Shown here in pieces: positions 49,430 through 59,349 of a DNA stretch of 64,000 bases. Positions within the stretch are counted from its first letter, which is position 1. Every line of letters begins with the position of its first letter. The notes beneath the pieces were generated by a model. The model was not told the DNA's origin. It did no database searches and saw only the letters and a program-made list of their open reading frames with translations. The DNA lies in contig CAWELM010000008.1 in the NCBI GenBank assembly GCA_963809815.1, positions 92,689-156,688 of the forward strand, read 5' to 3'. Made by a program: the position numbers and the translations under genes. This DNA comes from CAVVJA01 sp963809815 (lineage in GTDB: Bacteria; Actinomycetota; Actinomycetes; Mycobacteriales; Jatrophihabitantaceae).

Positions 49430-51409
49430 TCAGCTCACCACACAGCCGGGGTGGCGGTCGCCGCCAGCGGGAAATGCATGGACGAGCGCATCGGCGATGT
49501 GCCGGGCTCGTTGCGCGTATCCGTACGAGGTGTAGTGGATGCCGTCGGAGATAAACCAACTGTTCTGGACGACTGCGGCCCAGTCGTAAATTCGCATGTT
49601 TCGATAGCGAGCGCAGGCTTGCAGCACGGCTGCGTTCCAGGCTTGCATGTTCGCCTCGGCGTACGGGCCGCTGCCGAGTCGTGTCTTCACGTTGACCCAC
49701 AGCACCGGTTGACCGGCGAGCAGCGTCATCATCTTGTTGATCCGGCCGACGCGGTCCAGGGCGGAGCCCACGAAGACATCGGCCGTGTCGTTTGTGCCTA
49801 GGGCGAGCACCCAGCAGCCGCGCACTCCGTGGCTAACTAGTCCCGATGCCGTCTGGTAGATGTTCGCTTCCCCGGGCTCGACGGTTTCGAGGATGGAGGT
49901 GCCGCCGGTGATCTCGATGTGCTCGGTCGTGGCGCCGACGCGCCGGTACTGGGCATCGATGCGGTCGGCCGGGTTGGGCAGGTAGTTGGGGTCGACTAGC
50001 CCGTCCGAGGTGGAGTCGCCCATGTGCGTCACGGTGGTGCACGAGGTTGTGACGGGTACCGCGCTCGGCCGGCTGGCGTTGGCGGAGGGATGGCGCGAGG
50101 GCGTGGTGATGTTTGCAGACGTCTTCGGCGCCGTGATCGTGATGCCGGTCGAGGTGCTGGCTGACTCGGCCCGCGAGCTCGGGCTGGGGGCATCGGCCAA
50201 CCCCACGCAGGCCGTCGCCAACACAGCGATCGCCGCGGTCGGGACGGTCCAGGCCCAGCCGCGGACGACCGCCAGCCGCGGGCGGCGGCGCCAGAGCCGG
50301 CCCAGGGCGCCGTGTCGAATCGGTTGCTCGACATACCTCCAAGACAGTGCAGCCAGCCCGATGGTGGCCGCCAGCTGCAGCGCGGCTCGTGGTAGATCCA
50401 CCCGGCCGGTATCGATGGCCGCCCCGGTCAGCACGATCACCGGAAGGTGCCACAAGTAGATGCCATAGGAGCGCACGCCAAGCCAGCGCAGCGGTCCCGA
50501 GCCCAGTGCTCGCCCTACTCGGCTGGCCGGATGCGCGGCCACGGCGACGACGACTGCGGTGGCCACGCTCAGCGCCACGAGGCCGCCCCTATACAGCGCC
50601 GGTGAGTACTCGTCGGTGCCGACGATGAGCGCCACAATCACGGCCAGCCCGGCCGCGCCGGCCGTGTCCAGTGCCCACCGCTTCCCGGCCGCCAGCGGTG
50701 CGATGAGCCGTTGGCTGGGCCAAACGAGCGCTAGTGCCGCGCCGACGAGAAACCCGAACGCTCGGGTGTCTGTGCCGTCGTACGCGCGGGTGTTGTCGAA
50801 GCCGGGCTGGTAAAGCAGGGCCATCCACACTGCCGAGGCCGCAGTCAGTCCTAGCGCGACCACGGCCAGCCCAGGGTAGATCTGCCCATGCGGTTGCCGC
50901 CGCCGGACCAGCCACAGCGCGCCCAGCAGCACCCAGGGCCATACCAGATAGAACTGCTCCTCCACCGCGAGGGACCACAGATGCCCCAGCGGAGTCGGCG
51001 GTGCGAATCGGTCGAAGTACGAGACGTGCTGGACGATCAGCCACCAGTTGCCGACGAAACCGACGGCCGACAGCACGGCACCGCGCAGCCCGGGCAGCGC
51101 CGCGCGATGGGCCACCGTGATCCATGCGGTGACGACGGCCAGCATCACCAGCAAGGCGGGAAGCAGTCGCCGGGCCCGGCGGGCCCAGAAGTCACGTAAC
51201 GGCAATCGGCCGGAACGCGCGTAGCTGGCGAGCAGCAGGTCAGTGATCAGGTACCCGGAGAGGGTGAAGAACATTCCCACCCCGAGCAGCCCACCCGACG
51301 CCCAAGGCGTGTTTAGGTGGAATGCGATCACGGCGAGCACCGCGATCGCGCGTAACCCGTCCAGCCCGGGCATGTATCGCTGCCCGTCGCCTCCTACCGG
51401 TCTAGGCAC
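49430..51409 (-). CDS. Acyltransferase family 3 with C-terminal SGNH domain (OafA-like)
   Basis: 659 residues. The N-terminal membrane acyltransferase (about 390 residues, ten helices) starts PGLDGLRAIAVLAVIAFHLN and includes GVGMFFTLSGYLITDLLL, RRARRLLPALL and LWSLAVEEQFYLVWPW. A Ser/Thr/Pro linker leads to an SGNH hydrolase-like domain with THMGDSTSDG, WVLALGTNDTADVF and SDGIHYTSYGY. It probably O-acylates a cell-surface glycan or peptidoglycan, passing the acyl group from the membrane domain to the external SGNH domain. Monocistronic. Confidence 0.9.
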   Translation of the reverse strand: MPRPVGGDGQRYMPGLDGLRAIAVLAVIAFHLNTPWASGGLLGVGMFFTLSGYLITDLLLASYARSGRLPLRDFWARRARRLLPALLVMLAVVTAWITVAHRAALPGLRGAVLSAVGFVGNWWLIVQHVSYFDRFAPPTPLGHLWSLAVEEQFYLVWPWVLLGALWLVRRRQPHGQIYPGLAVVALGLTAASAVWMALLYQPGFDNTRAYDGTDTRAFGFLVGAALALVWPSQRLIAPLAAGKRWALDTAGAAGLAVIVALIVGTDEYSPALYRGGLVALSVATAVVVAVAAHPASRVGRALGSGPLRWLGVRSYGIYLWHLPVIVLTGAAIDTGRVDLPRAALQLAATIGLAALSWRYVEQPIRHGALGRLWRRRPRLAVVRGWAWTVPTAAIAVLATACVGLADAPSPSSRAESASTSTGITITAPKTSANITTPSRHPSANASRPSAVPVTTSCTTVTHMGDSTSDGLVDPNYLPNPADRIDAQYRRVGATTEHIEITGGTSILETVEPGEANIYQTASGLVSHGVRGCWVLALGTNDTADVFVGSALDRVGRINKMMTLLAGQPVLWVNVKTRLGSGPYAEANMQAWNAAVLQACARYRNMRIYDWAAVVQNSWFISDGIHYTSYGYAQRARHIADALVHAFPAGGDRHPGCVVS

Positions 51410-51554
51410 GAGTTCCCCGCTGGTCGTGCGGGCGGTTCAACCACCGGCACATCGGCGCCGACCCACTGCACGGCGATGGTCGCGGCGACGCGGACCTGGC
51501 GAGCCGGGACCCGACAATGCGCCATCGGCCGCCTCCTCCAGCGCAGCATCCGCA

Positions 51555-51568
51555 TTCTTTCGAAAGAA
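51555..51568. promoter_or_regulatory. Perfect 14-bp palindrome in an intergenic region
   Basis: TTCTTTCGAAAGAA reads identically on both strands and lies between the divergent acyltransferase gene and the Rho-N-like protein gene. It is a possible operator for a dimeric regulator. Confidence 0.4.
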
Positions 51569-51706
51569 AGACGGTACGTCGGCAAGCCCCCGGCCCAGCC
51601 CGTTCGACACGGCTTTTGCCCGACCGAATGAACATGAGCAGCGGCGCCCGCGCCGGTTTGCCCCGATCGAATGATGGGCATGCCCAGACAGAGGAAGGAG
51701 TGCGTC

Positions 51707-52033
51707 ATGCCGCAGCAGTCATGGAGCGCCAAGCGCGAACGTCAGTACGAGCACATCAAGGAGGGCCTGCGTGATCAAGGGCGCACCGAGGGCCTGGCCG
51801 AGGAGATTGCCGCGCGAACCGTGAACAAGGAGCGCGCGCGATCTGGCGAATCGCGGCAAGCCAGCCGCACCTCGATGAGGGACATCTCGTCGTCACAGCG
51901 TGGCGGGCAGCGCTCACACTCCGGCTCGGGCGGCCGGACCAAGGACCAGCTGTACCAGGAGGCCCGGCGCAAGAACGTCAAGGGGCGTTCGTCGATGACC
52001 AAGGATCAGCTCGCACGCGCCGTCGGACGCTGA
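51707..52033 (+). CDS. Rho_N-like small basic protein ('plasmid stabilization' type)
   Basis: 108 residues. The N-terminus QQSWSAKRERQYEHIKEGLR then RTEGLAEEIAARTVNKERAR is a conserved actinobacterial pattern. The end (TKDQLYQEARRKNVKGRSSM, TKDQLARAVGR) matches a Rho termination factor N-terminal-like SAP fold that can bind nucleic acid. Often called plasmid stabilization protein without experimental basis. ATG 51707 follows GGAAGGAG at 7 nt. Confidence 0.8.
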   Translation: MPQQSWSAKRERQYEHIKEGLRDQGRTEGLAEEIAARTVNKERARSGESRQASRTSMRDISSSQRGGQRSHSGSGGRTKDQLYQEARRKNVKGRSSMTKDQLARAVGR

Positions 52034-52055
52034 CCGGTACTGCCCGGTGAGGGGA

Positions 52056-52958
52056 TCAGACGCCGACCGGATCGGTTCGTAGCGAACGTGGTTCCTGGTC
52101 GCGCCGCACCTCGACGCGGCCTGCCGTGACGCGCGTCTCGAAGACCGGGGCTGGGCGCGTCGCCGGGCCTTCGACGACTGCCCCGTCGTCCACGCAGAAC
52201 CGGCTGCCGTGCAACGGGCAGCTGATCGTGCCGTCCTCGAGGCTGCCTTCGTGCAGCGGGCCGCCGCGGTGGGTGCACCGATCGGCCAGGGCGACCACCT
52301 GCTCGCCACGCCGCATGAGCACGACCGGAACGCCGCCGGCGTCGACCCGGATCAGCTTGCCGGCTACGACGTCGGCCTCGGCCGCCACGTCGGTCCAGTC
52401 CTGGGGCGCGTGCTGGAACGCGGTCGTATCGACCCCGACCCCGAGCGCGTACGCCAGGTGACCGCCTAGCCAGGCCCCGGCGGACATCACGCCGCTTCCG
52501 GCCAACGACAAGGCGATGCCCTCAAGCGCATGTCCCCGGCGGCGGACCCACCAGCTGCCGACGAACAGGCTCAACGCAACGTCGTTCAGCAATGCGTGCA
52601 CAAGACCGACCCGGCGCTCGGCGCCCTGGGTGTAGGCCCAGTCGTTGGCGCCGGTGATCGCCGTCGGCAGGGCGGCGAGATTGCCCAGCCCGACCAACTG
52701 GCGCGCCGCCTGCCGATGCCGCTTGCCACCGATCAGGTCCAGATAGGTCGCAGCCGACCACGATCCGACCGGAATGGCCACCAACGCCGGATGAACCGGA
52801 TGGGCGAGCGGCGTGCCACTCGCAATGTCACGCACCGGACCACGCGGCAGCACTCGTCGTACCCATCCGGCCACGGTGTCAGCGGCCGGATCCAGCCACG
52901 TGGCATGCTCGATCTTCGCCGCCACCGTGTCGAGGGCGCGAGCCAACCGAATCGCCAT
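52056..52958 (-). CDS. Rieske [2Fe-2S] protein with N-terminal DUF2231 membrane domain
   Basis: 300 residues. The DUF2231 part (HPVHPALVAIPVGSWSAATY and four helices up to residue 175) is followed by a Rieske ferredoxin domain with cluster ligands in CTHRGGPL and CPLHGSRF. Probably a membrane-bound electron carrier or a ferredoxin for an unknown oxygenase. It is downstream of, and on the same strand as, the NrfD-type subunit gene of the formate dehydrogenase with a 61-nt gap, so co-transcription is possible. Confidence 0.88.
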   Translation of the reverse strand: MAIRLARALDTVAAKIEHATWLDPAADTVAGWVRRVLPRGPVRDIASGTPLAHPVHPALVAIPVGSWSAATYLDLIGGKRHRQAARQLVGLGNLAALPTAITGANDWAYTQGAERRVGLVHALLNDVALSLFVGSWWVRRRGHALEGIALSLAGSGVMSAGAWLGGHLAYALGVGVDTTAFQHAPQDWTDVAAEADVVAGKLIRVDAGGVPVVLMRRGEQVVALADRCTHRGGPLHEGSLEDGTISCPLHGSRFCVDDGAVVEGPATRPAPVFETRVTAGRVEVRRDQEPRSLRTDPVGV

Positions 52959-53019
52959 GCTGGTCGTCTACCCAGTGGGCGGGAGAGGTAAACCCGCCAC
53001 GGCCGAGGAAACGATCAGC

Positions 53020-53988
53020 TCACCCGTCGCGTGCTGTTATCCGTTCGCGCTGTGGCACGACGGTGTACTTCGGGTCGTGAGCGGAAGCCTGCCCTGCCTC
53101 GAAGATCCCGAACCGGTTCAGCGCTGAGCCGGCTAGCAGCGCCGCCCCGGACATCACCGCGGCCAACCGGCTGCGGGAGGCCAGCAACGTGCCGAGCGCA
53201 CCCGCCAGCGTGAGTGCCTTGCTCGCGCGCACCATCGTGCCGGCTCGACCCTGATGCAGCGTCTCGGCGACCATCCCCATTGACGACTCCATACGCCGCG
53301 CGGCGGCCAGCTCCATGACCGCGCCGGCCAACGCCATCCGCCGGGCCGGGCTCGCCTCGGACCGCGGCACAGCCAGCATGGCCAAACCCCCGGCCGCCGA
53401 GGCGGCGGAGCCGGCGAACACGAACGGCAGCTCGCGATACGCCTCGTGCCAACCCGGTGTGGCCGTGTCCGCGAGCAACACGGCCGTATACGTGGCGACC
53501 GCCGGCGCCGTGACCGCGGACGCGAGTCCGGCCGGGCGTGCCGTTGCTGCGAGCAAGCGGGCCAGCGGGCCGGGCAACCAACCCCGCAGCTCGGCCGCGC
53601 CAGCGACGCCGGCTGCCGGTCCGAACAACGCGAGCACCCATATGCCCATCGACATCGGTGAGGTCGGCTTGATGACCCGCAGCATGTTGAGGAAGCGCGA
53701 TGGCTTGCCCAGATCGTGCACCAGCGCGGCAGAGCCGAGCGTGATCGCGCCGAGCGCACCGAGCCGACCGGCCTGCCGCAGCTGTGGCCTGCGGCTGAGG
53801 TCGGCACCGGCGCCAAGGACGGCTGACCCGGCGGCCAGGCCGCCGAGGAACAGGTAGGCGGGAATCTCCGAGGTCCAGGGCGCCGGCTTGACGACCGGCC
53901 GGCCGTAGTAACTGGTGAATTGGGCGTCCGGCACCATCGGCCGCTCGCCGCCCCGGCCCCGCCGGGGTCGGCGCTGGACATCGGTCAA
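53020..53988 (-). CDS. NrfD/PsrC-type membrane subunit of the formate dehydrogenase
   Basis: 322 residues with about eight helices. The NrfD-like opening is TSYYGRPVVKPAPWTSEIPA with YLFLGGLAAGSA; HDLGKPSRFLNMLRVIKPTS and MSMGIWVLALFGPAAGVAGA are also typical. It would anchor the Fe-S subunit and pass electrons to quinone. TTG 53988 is preferred as start because it overlaps the Fe-S subunit stop (TTGA) behind GGGGAGGAG; ATG 53937 is the alternative. A homologous frame further upstream is not plausible. Confidence 0.85.
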   Translation of the reverse strand: MTDVQRRPRRGRGGERPMVPDAQFTSYYGRPVVKPAPWTSEIPAYLFLGGLAAGSAVLGAGADLSRRPQLRQAGRLGALGAITLGSAALVHDLGKPSRFLNMLRVIKPTSPMSMGIWVLALFGPAAGVAGAAELRGWLPGPLARLLAATARPAGLASAVTAPAVATYTAVLLADTATPGWHEAYRELPFVFAGSAASAAGGLAMLAVPRSEASPARRMALAGAVMELAAARRMESSMGMVAETLHQGRAGTMVRASKALTLAGALGTLLASRSRLAAVMSGAALLAGSALNRFGIFEAGQASAHDPKYTVVPQRERITARDG

Positions 53989-54911
53989 AGGCTCCTCCCC
54001 ACAAACGCGGCCACCGCGGCTGCCGCGAACGACAGCGCGGCAAGTCCGGCCTTCTTCCACATCGCAGGCAGGTCGCGGGTGGTGACAACCGGATCCGGCG
54101 GCAGGCCGTACACCTCGGGCTCGTCGAGCAGCAGGAAAGTGGCGCCGGCGCCGCCGATGCCGTCTCGGGGGTCGTGCCCGTACAGGCGCGCCTCGGCGAC
54201 ACCGCGGTCGTGCAACGCCGACAACCGCGCCTGAGCGCGCGCACGCAATTCGTCGAGGTCGCCGAACTGGATTGACTCGGTCGGGCAGGCTTGCGCGCAT
54301 GCGGGCGTCATACCCTGGCCGAGGCGGTCGTAGCACAGCGTGCACTTTTGGGCCAGGCCGACGTTCTTGGTGTCCGGGCCGCCCCTTCGCCGGTCGATGA
54401 CACCGAACGGGCAGGCCGGCACGCAGTATCCGCAGCCGTTGCAGATGTCGTCCTGGACGACCACCGTGCCGAATTCAGTCCGGAACAGCGACCCGGTTGG
54501 GCACACATCGAGACAGGCGGCGTGCGTGCAGTGCTTGCACACATCCGACTCCATCAGCCAACGCACGTCGGTGCGGTCACCGGACGTGGCGCCGTCGTCG
54601 TCCTCGGAGGCGGACGGACCGGTCGGCAACCCGCTGAGCCCGGGTTCCTGCCCGGAGAGCCGCCGCGGCTGCTCGATGAAGGCGACGTGCCGCCAGGTGC
54701 TCGCGCCGAGCGCACCGGTGTTGTCGTACGACCAGCCCAGCAAGTTGAACCCGTCGTCCGGGACGCCGTTCCACTCCTTGCACGCCACCTCGCATGCCTT
54801 GCAGCCAATGCACACGGAGGTATCGGTGAAGAACCCCATGCGTGGTTCGGGCGGCCGCCACCCGGCATCCGCGGCCACATTCGGCTCCGGCCCGTACAGC
54901 TGGTTGCCCAT
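53985..54911 (-). CDS. Formate dehydrogenase Fe-S subunit (four [4Fe-4S] ferredoxin)
   Basis: 308 residues. Four cysteine clusters are visible: CIGCKACEVACKEWNG, CKHCTHAACLDVCPTGSLF, CNGCGYCVPACPFGVIDR and CTLCYDRLGQ...CAQACPTESIQFG. A single C-terminal helix (GLAALSFAAAAVAAFVG) anchors it. This is the FdhB/FdnH-type electron-transfer subunit between catalytic and membrane subunits. Unusually it is transcribed away from the catalytic subunit gene, with 212 nt between the two starts. Confidence 0.92.
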   Translation of the reverse strand: MGNQLYGPEPNVAADAGWRPPEPRMGFFTDTSVCIGCKACEVACKEWNGVPDDGFNLLGWSYDNTGALGASTWRHVAFIEQPRRLSGQEPGLSGLPTGPSASEDDDGATSGDRTDVRWLMESDVCKHCTHAACLDVCPTGSLFRTEFGTVVVQDDICNGCGYCVPACPFGVIDRRRGGPDTKNVGLAQKCTLCYDRLGQGMTPACAQACPTESIQFGDLDELRARAQARLSALHDRGVAEARLYGHDPRDGIGGAGATFLLLDEPEVYGLPPDPVVTTRDLPAMWKKAGLAALSFAAAAVAAFVGRSL

Positions 54912-55123
54912 ACCCGTTACCCAGTCACGGCGTCGCGCTGTGACGGATCTGGTCGCCGCCGGGTGCCACCCGCCCAGCCTTGTCGCCTTCGGTGGCGCAC
55001 GCAAGGCCCGTTGATCCTGGTGCGGGGGCGTGGAAAACTGCGGGGCGAGCGGCGTCCCCGCGGCGGTCCCGCTGGCTCCAGACCAACCCGTCCGGCCCAG
55101 CACGCCGCCGCATTGGAGTATTC

Positions 55124-58100
55124 ATGACCAGCAAGCGAAAGCTCGCGCTTTGGCCGGTCGTCCGGCAAGCGGCGGGGCCGGACCGGCTCGGTCGCGGCGC
55201 GGCCGTGCGTTCCTCCCGCACCGCGCAGCAGCTTCCGCGAACGCACACGGCCGATCGGGTCGTGGGCAGCATCTGCCCGTACTGCGCGGTGGGATGCGGC
55301 CAGCGGGTTTACGTCAAAGATGAGCGAGTCGTCCAGATCGAGGGCGACCCCGACTCACCGATCAGCCGTGGTCGGCTGTGCCCGAAAGGATCCGCCAGCC
55401 TGCAGCTCACGACCGGATCGGCGCGCGAGTACCGGGTGCGCTACCGCCGTCCACGGGGCACCGACTGGGAAGACCTCGAGCTCGACACCGCAATGGACAT
55501 GATCGCCGACCGGGTGATCGCGACGCGGAAACAGTTCTGGGAGGAGGAGGTGAACGGCCAGCGCGTCAACCGCACCATGGGCATCGCCAGCCTTGGAGGA
55601 GCGACCCTCGACAACGAGGAGAACTACCTCATGAAGAAGCTGTACACGGCGATGGGGGCGATTCAGATCGAGAACCAGGCCCGTATTTGACACTCCTCCA
55701 CAGTTCCCAGTTTGGGAACCACGTTCGGTCGCGGTGGTGCGACGACCTTCCAGCAGGACCTGCAAAATGCGGACTGCATCGTCATCGAAGGTTCAAACAT
55801 GGCCGAGTGCCACCCGGTCGGCTTTCAGTGGGTCATGGAAGCGAAGGCACGCGGCGCGACGATCATCCACGTCGACCCGCGGTTCACCCGAACATCGGCC
55901 GTCGCTGACCTGCACGTGCCAATCCGAGCCGGCAGCGACATCGCGTTTCTCGGCGGACTCGTCAACTACGTCCTGTCCGGCGGACACGAGTTCCACGACT
56001 ACCTCGTCGCCTACACCAACGCACCGGTCATCCTGCGCGAAGACTTCCAGGACACCGAGGATCTCGACGGCCTGTTCTCCGGCTTCGATCCCGAACACCG
56101 ACACTACGACGGAACCACATGGCAGTACGAGGGCACCGAGGTCGCGTCCGCCGCTGGCCAGCGCGACACGCAGTACGCGCAGCGAGGGAGCGCCAGAGGA
56201 GAGGCACACGGCTCGGGTGGCGCGACGTTCGGGGGCGAGCCCGAGCGCGACGAGTCGCTGCAACATCCGCGTTGCGTGTACCAGGTGCTCAAGCGGCACT
56301 TCGCGCGCTATACGCCGGAAATGGTCGAGCGCATCTGCGGCATCCCCCCTGACCTGTTCTATCGGGTGGCGGAGGCGCTAGTAGCCAACTCCGGCCGCGA
56401 ACGCACGTCGGCGTTCGCGTACGCCGTCGGCTGGACCCAGCACACCGTCGGCGTGCAGTACATCCGCACGGCCGCCATCCTGCAGACCCTGCTCGGCAAC
56501 ATCGGCCGTCCGGGCGGTGGCATCCTCGCCCTGCGGGGTCACGCGTCTATCCAGGGCTCCACTGACATTCCGACCCTGTTCAACCTGCTGCCCGGCTACA
56601 TCCCTATGCCGCACGCCCATGAGCACGAGTCGCTCGATGACTTCGTCGCCGCTGACGCCGGCGTGCGCGGCTTCTGGGGAAACATGAAGTCCTACACCGT
56701 GAGCCTGCTCAAGGCGTGGTGGGGCGACGCCGCGACGGCCGACAACGACTACTGCTTCGACTACCTGCCCCGTCTGACCGGCAACCACAGCAGCTATCTG
56801 ACCGTGATGGAACAAGTCGACCGCGGTGGCGGCGGGTACTTCCTGGTCGGCGAGAACCCAGCCGTCGGCTCGGCCAATGCGAAGCTGCAGCGGCTGGGCC
56901 TGTCGAACATCGACTGGCTCGTTGTGCGCGACTTCTCCCTGATCGAGAGTGCCACGTGGTGGAAGGACGGCCCCGAGATCGAGACCGGTGAGCTGCGCAC
57001 CGATGACATCGGCACTGAGGTCTTCTTCTTGCCGGCTGCGGCGCACACCGAGAAGGACGGCAGTTTCACCAATACCCAGCGCTTGCTGCAGTGGCATCAC
57101 AAGGCAGTCGAGCCGGGCGGCGACGCGCGCAGCGATCTGTGGTTCTACTACCACCTGGGACGAATCATCCGGCAGAAGCTGGCCGACTCGACCGATCCGC
57201 GCGATCGCCCTCTCCTCGATCTCACCTGGAACTACCCGACGGAGGGGACGCACGCTGATCCGAGTGCCGAGGCCGTGCTGGCCGAGATCAACGGATTCGA
57301 CGCGGACGGCATGCCACTGTCCGGCTACACCGCCCTCAAGGACGACGGAAGTACTCGGTGCGGCTGCTGGATCTACTCGGGCGTCTACGCCGACGGCATC
57401 AACCAGGCCGCGCGGCGCAAGCCGGGCCGCGAGCAGAGCTGGGTCGCGCCGGAGTGGGCGTGGGCCTGGCCGGCCAACCGGCGCATCCTCTACAACCGCG
57501 CCTCCGCCGACCCGGACGGCCGGCCCTGGAGCGAGCGCAAGTCCTACGTCTGGTGGGACGCCGAGCAGCAGAAGTGGACCGGGCACGACGTGCCGGACTT
57601 CGAGGCCGACAAGCGGCCGGATTACCGACCAGCCGAAGATGCCCAAGCCGAGGCGGCGCTGTCCGGCATCGACCCGTTCATCATGCAGGCCGACGGCAAG
57701 GCCTGGCTGTACGTGCCGACCGGCCTCACCGACGGGCCTCTCCCGACGCACTACGAACCGCACGAGTCGCCCTTCGACAACGCCCTCTACGGCCAGCGCA
57801 GTAACCCCGTCCGCGAACAGTCCCGGCGTAAGGACAACCCCTACCACCCACCTGGCAACGACGTCTTTCCCTACGTGTTCACCACGTACCGGTTGACCGA
57901 GCACCACACCGCCGGCGGTATGAGCCGGTGGCAGCCCTACCTCTCCGAGCTGCAACCGGAGATGTTCTGCGAGATCAGCCCCGAGCTGGCCCGTGAGCGG
58001 GGCCTGGAGCACATGGGTTGGGCGACCGTCATCACCGCCCGCACTGCCATCGAGGCCCGCGTCGTCGTCACCGACCGGATGGTGCCGCTCACCGTGCAGG

Positions 58101-58333
58101 GACGGGTCGTGCACCAGATCGGGCTGCCCTACCACTGGGGCCCGAACGGCGTGGTGCGTGGCGACGCCGCCAACGAGCTCCTGCCTGTCGCACTCGATCC
58201 GAACGTACATATCCAGGAATCCAAGGCCGCCACCTGCGACATCCAGCCCGGCCGGCGGCCCCGGGGTCCAGAGCTACTCGCCTACTTGGAGGGATACCGC
58301 CGCCGCGCCGGCATCACGGACAACTCGACCTGA
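55124..58333 (+). CDS. fdhA: Formate dehydrogenase catalytic subunit, selenocysteine-containing (in-frame UGA)
   Basis: Molybdenum/tungsten-bis-MGD formate dehydrogenase of 1069 residues. The N-terminal [4Fe-4S] site is ICPYCAVGCGQRVYVKDERV with the fourth cysteine in GRLCPKGSAS. Codon 189 (55688-55690) is TGA. The same frame reads IQIENQARI-U-HSSTVPSLGT, then TFGRGGATTFQQDL, exactly the position of the active-site selenocysteine in FDH-N/O/H. The frame is open from there to 58333, ending in the MGD-binding domain. ATG 55124 follows GGAG at 5 nt. Oxidises formate to CO2; electrons pass to the divergently encoded Fe-S and NrfD subunits. No selA, selB, selC or fdhD lies in the window. Confidence 0.93.
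55703..55719 (+). promoter_or_regulatory. Bacterial SECIS-like hairpin
   Basis: GTTCCC-AGTTT-GGGAAC, a 6-bp perfect stem with a GU-containing 5-nt loop, begins 12 nt after the UGA of codon 189. This agrees in size and distance with the SelB-binding upper hairpin of known bacterial SECIS elements. Confidence 0.72.
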
Positions 58334-58415
58334 CGAGCTTCCAGGACACACCGGACGTCCCACAGTATCGCCAGCCGTGGCCGGGCCCGTCGGAACCGAT
58401 CATTACGGTGTCGGT

Positions 58416-59204
58416 ATGGACTGCCGGGTCAACGGAGTCGCGGTTCACTATGTCGAGTACGGCATCGGCGTGCCGCTCGTCGCTCTGCATGGGGCCGGTG
58501 TCGACCATCGCGAGATCGAGGCGGCGGTCGAGGCCATCGTTCCCGGCACCGGATACCGGAGGATCTACCCGGATTTGCCGGGGATGGGCCGCTCGAGAGC
58601 CGACGGCCTGACGTGTAACGACGATGTGGTAAAGCTGCTCGGTGAGTTCATTGGTGACGTTGCCGGCGGCCCAGCAATGCTGCTCGGGCATTCCTACGGC
58701 GCTTACCTCGCTCGTGGGGTGGCCGCACAGCGACCAGATGTAGTGCTCGGCCTGGCGTTGTTATGCCCTGTCGCCGAGCGGTCCCGAAACCTGCCCGACC
58801 ACCACGTGGTTCGTCAGGACGCCGAGGCCTACGACGAACTCGAACCGGACCAGCGGGTGGGTTTCGACGAGTATTTCGTCGTTTGCACACCAGCGACCGC
58901 TCGCCGCTACCGCGACCATGTAGTGCCGGGTACGAGGCTCGTGGACGAGACTGCGCTGGAGCGCATCTTCGCCGGATGGACGGTCGACGTCGGGTCGGGC
59001 ACATTCGCGGCGCCGACCTTGATCGCAGCGGGTCGCCGCGACTCGGTCGTCGGATACACCGACGCCGTAGCGTTGCTCGAGCACTACCCGCATGCCACCT
59101 TGGCCGTAATCGAGGACGCCGGCCACGCGCTCATTCATGAGCGGCCCGAGCTACTTGCCGCGTTCCTCGGCGACTGGCTCAAGCGGGCTCGCCCAGACGA
59201 CTAG
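58416..59204 (+). CDS. Alpha/beta hydrolase
   Basis: 262 residues. Oxyanion motif ALHGAGVDH, nucleophile elbow LLGHSYGAYLARG (serine), acid probably in AAGRRDSVVGY and base in DAGHALIHERPELL. A serine hydrolase of the lactonase/esterase/peroxidase-like group; substrate unknown. It starts 82 nt after the formate dehydrogenase stop on the same strand; a functional link is not evident. Confidence 0.86.
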   Translation: MDCRVNGVAVHYVEYGIGVPLVALHGAGVDHREIEAAVEAIVPGTGYRRIYPDLPGMGRSRADGLTCNDDVVKLLGEFIGDVAGGPAMLLGHSYGAYLARGVAAQRPDVVLGLALLCPVAERSRNLPDHHVVRQDAEAYDELEPDQRVGFDEYFVVCTPATARRYRDHVVPGTRLVDETALERIFAGWTVDVGSGTFAAPTLIAAGRRDSVVGYTDAVALLEHYPHATLAVIEDAGHALIHERPELLAAFLGDWLKRARPDD

Positions 59205-59349
59205 TGATCGTTGCGCTGCGGCTCATGCCCTGCACAAAGCTCGCGCCCTGTCGGCGTGAGGTCGGGCGAGTCTGCCGGAAAGATGATGTCGCATCGGACG
59301 TCGGCCACTGTCTCGGAGGCGTCCCGTGCGTAGATAGGGGCGCGTAGGC

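Noticed and set aside
54291..55127. Plus-strand frame opposite the Fe-S subunit
   Set aside because: Antisense to the four ferredoxin clusters; no start signal.
56378..58210. 610-codon minus-strand frame inside the formate dehydrogenase gene
   Set aside because: Codon-position GC artefact; the plus strand encodes a conserved enzyme across the whole span.
55712..58333. Separate formate dehydrogenase gene starting at an ATG after the UGA
   Set aside because: It is in the same frame as the upstream part and lacks the Fe-S cluster domain; selenocysteine readthrough explains both parts as one gene.
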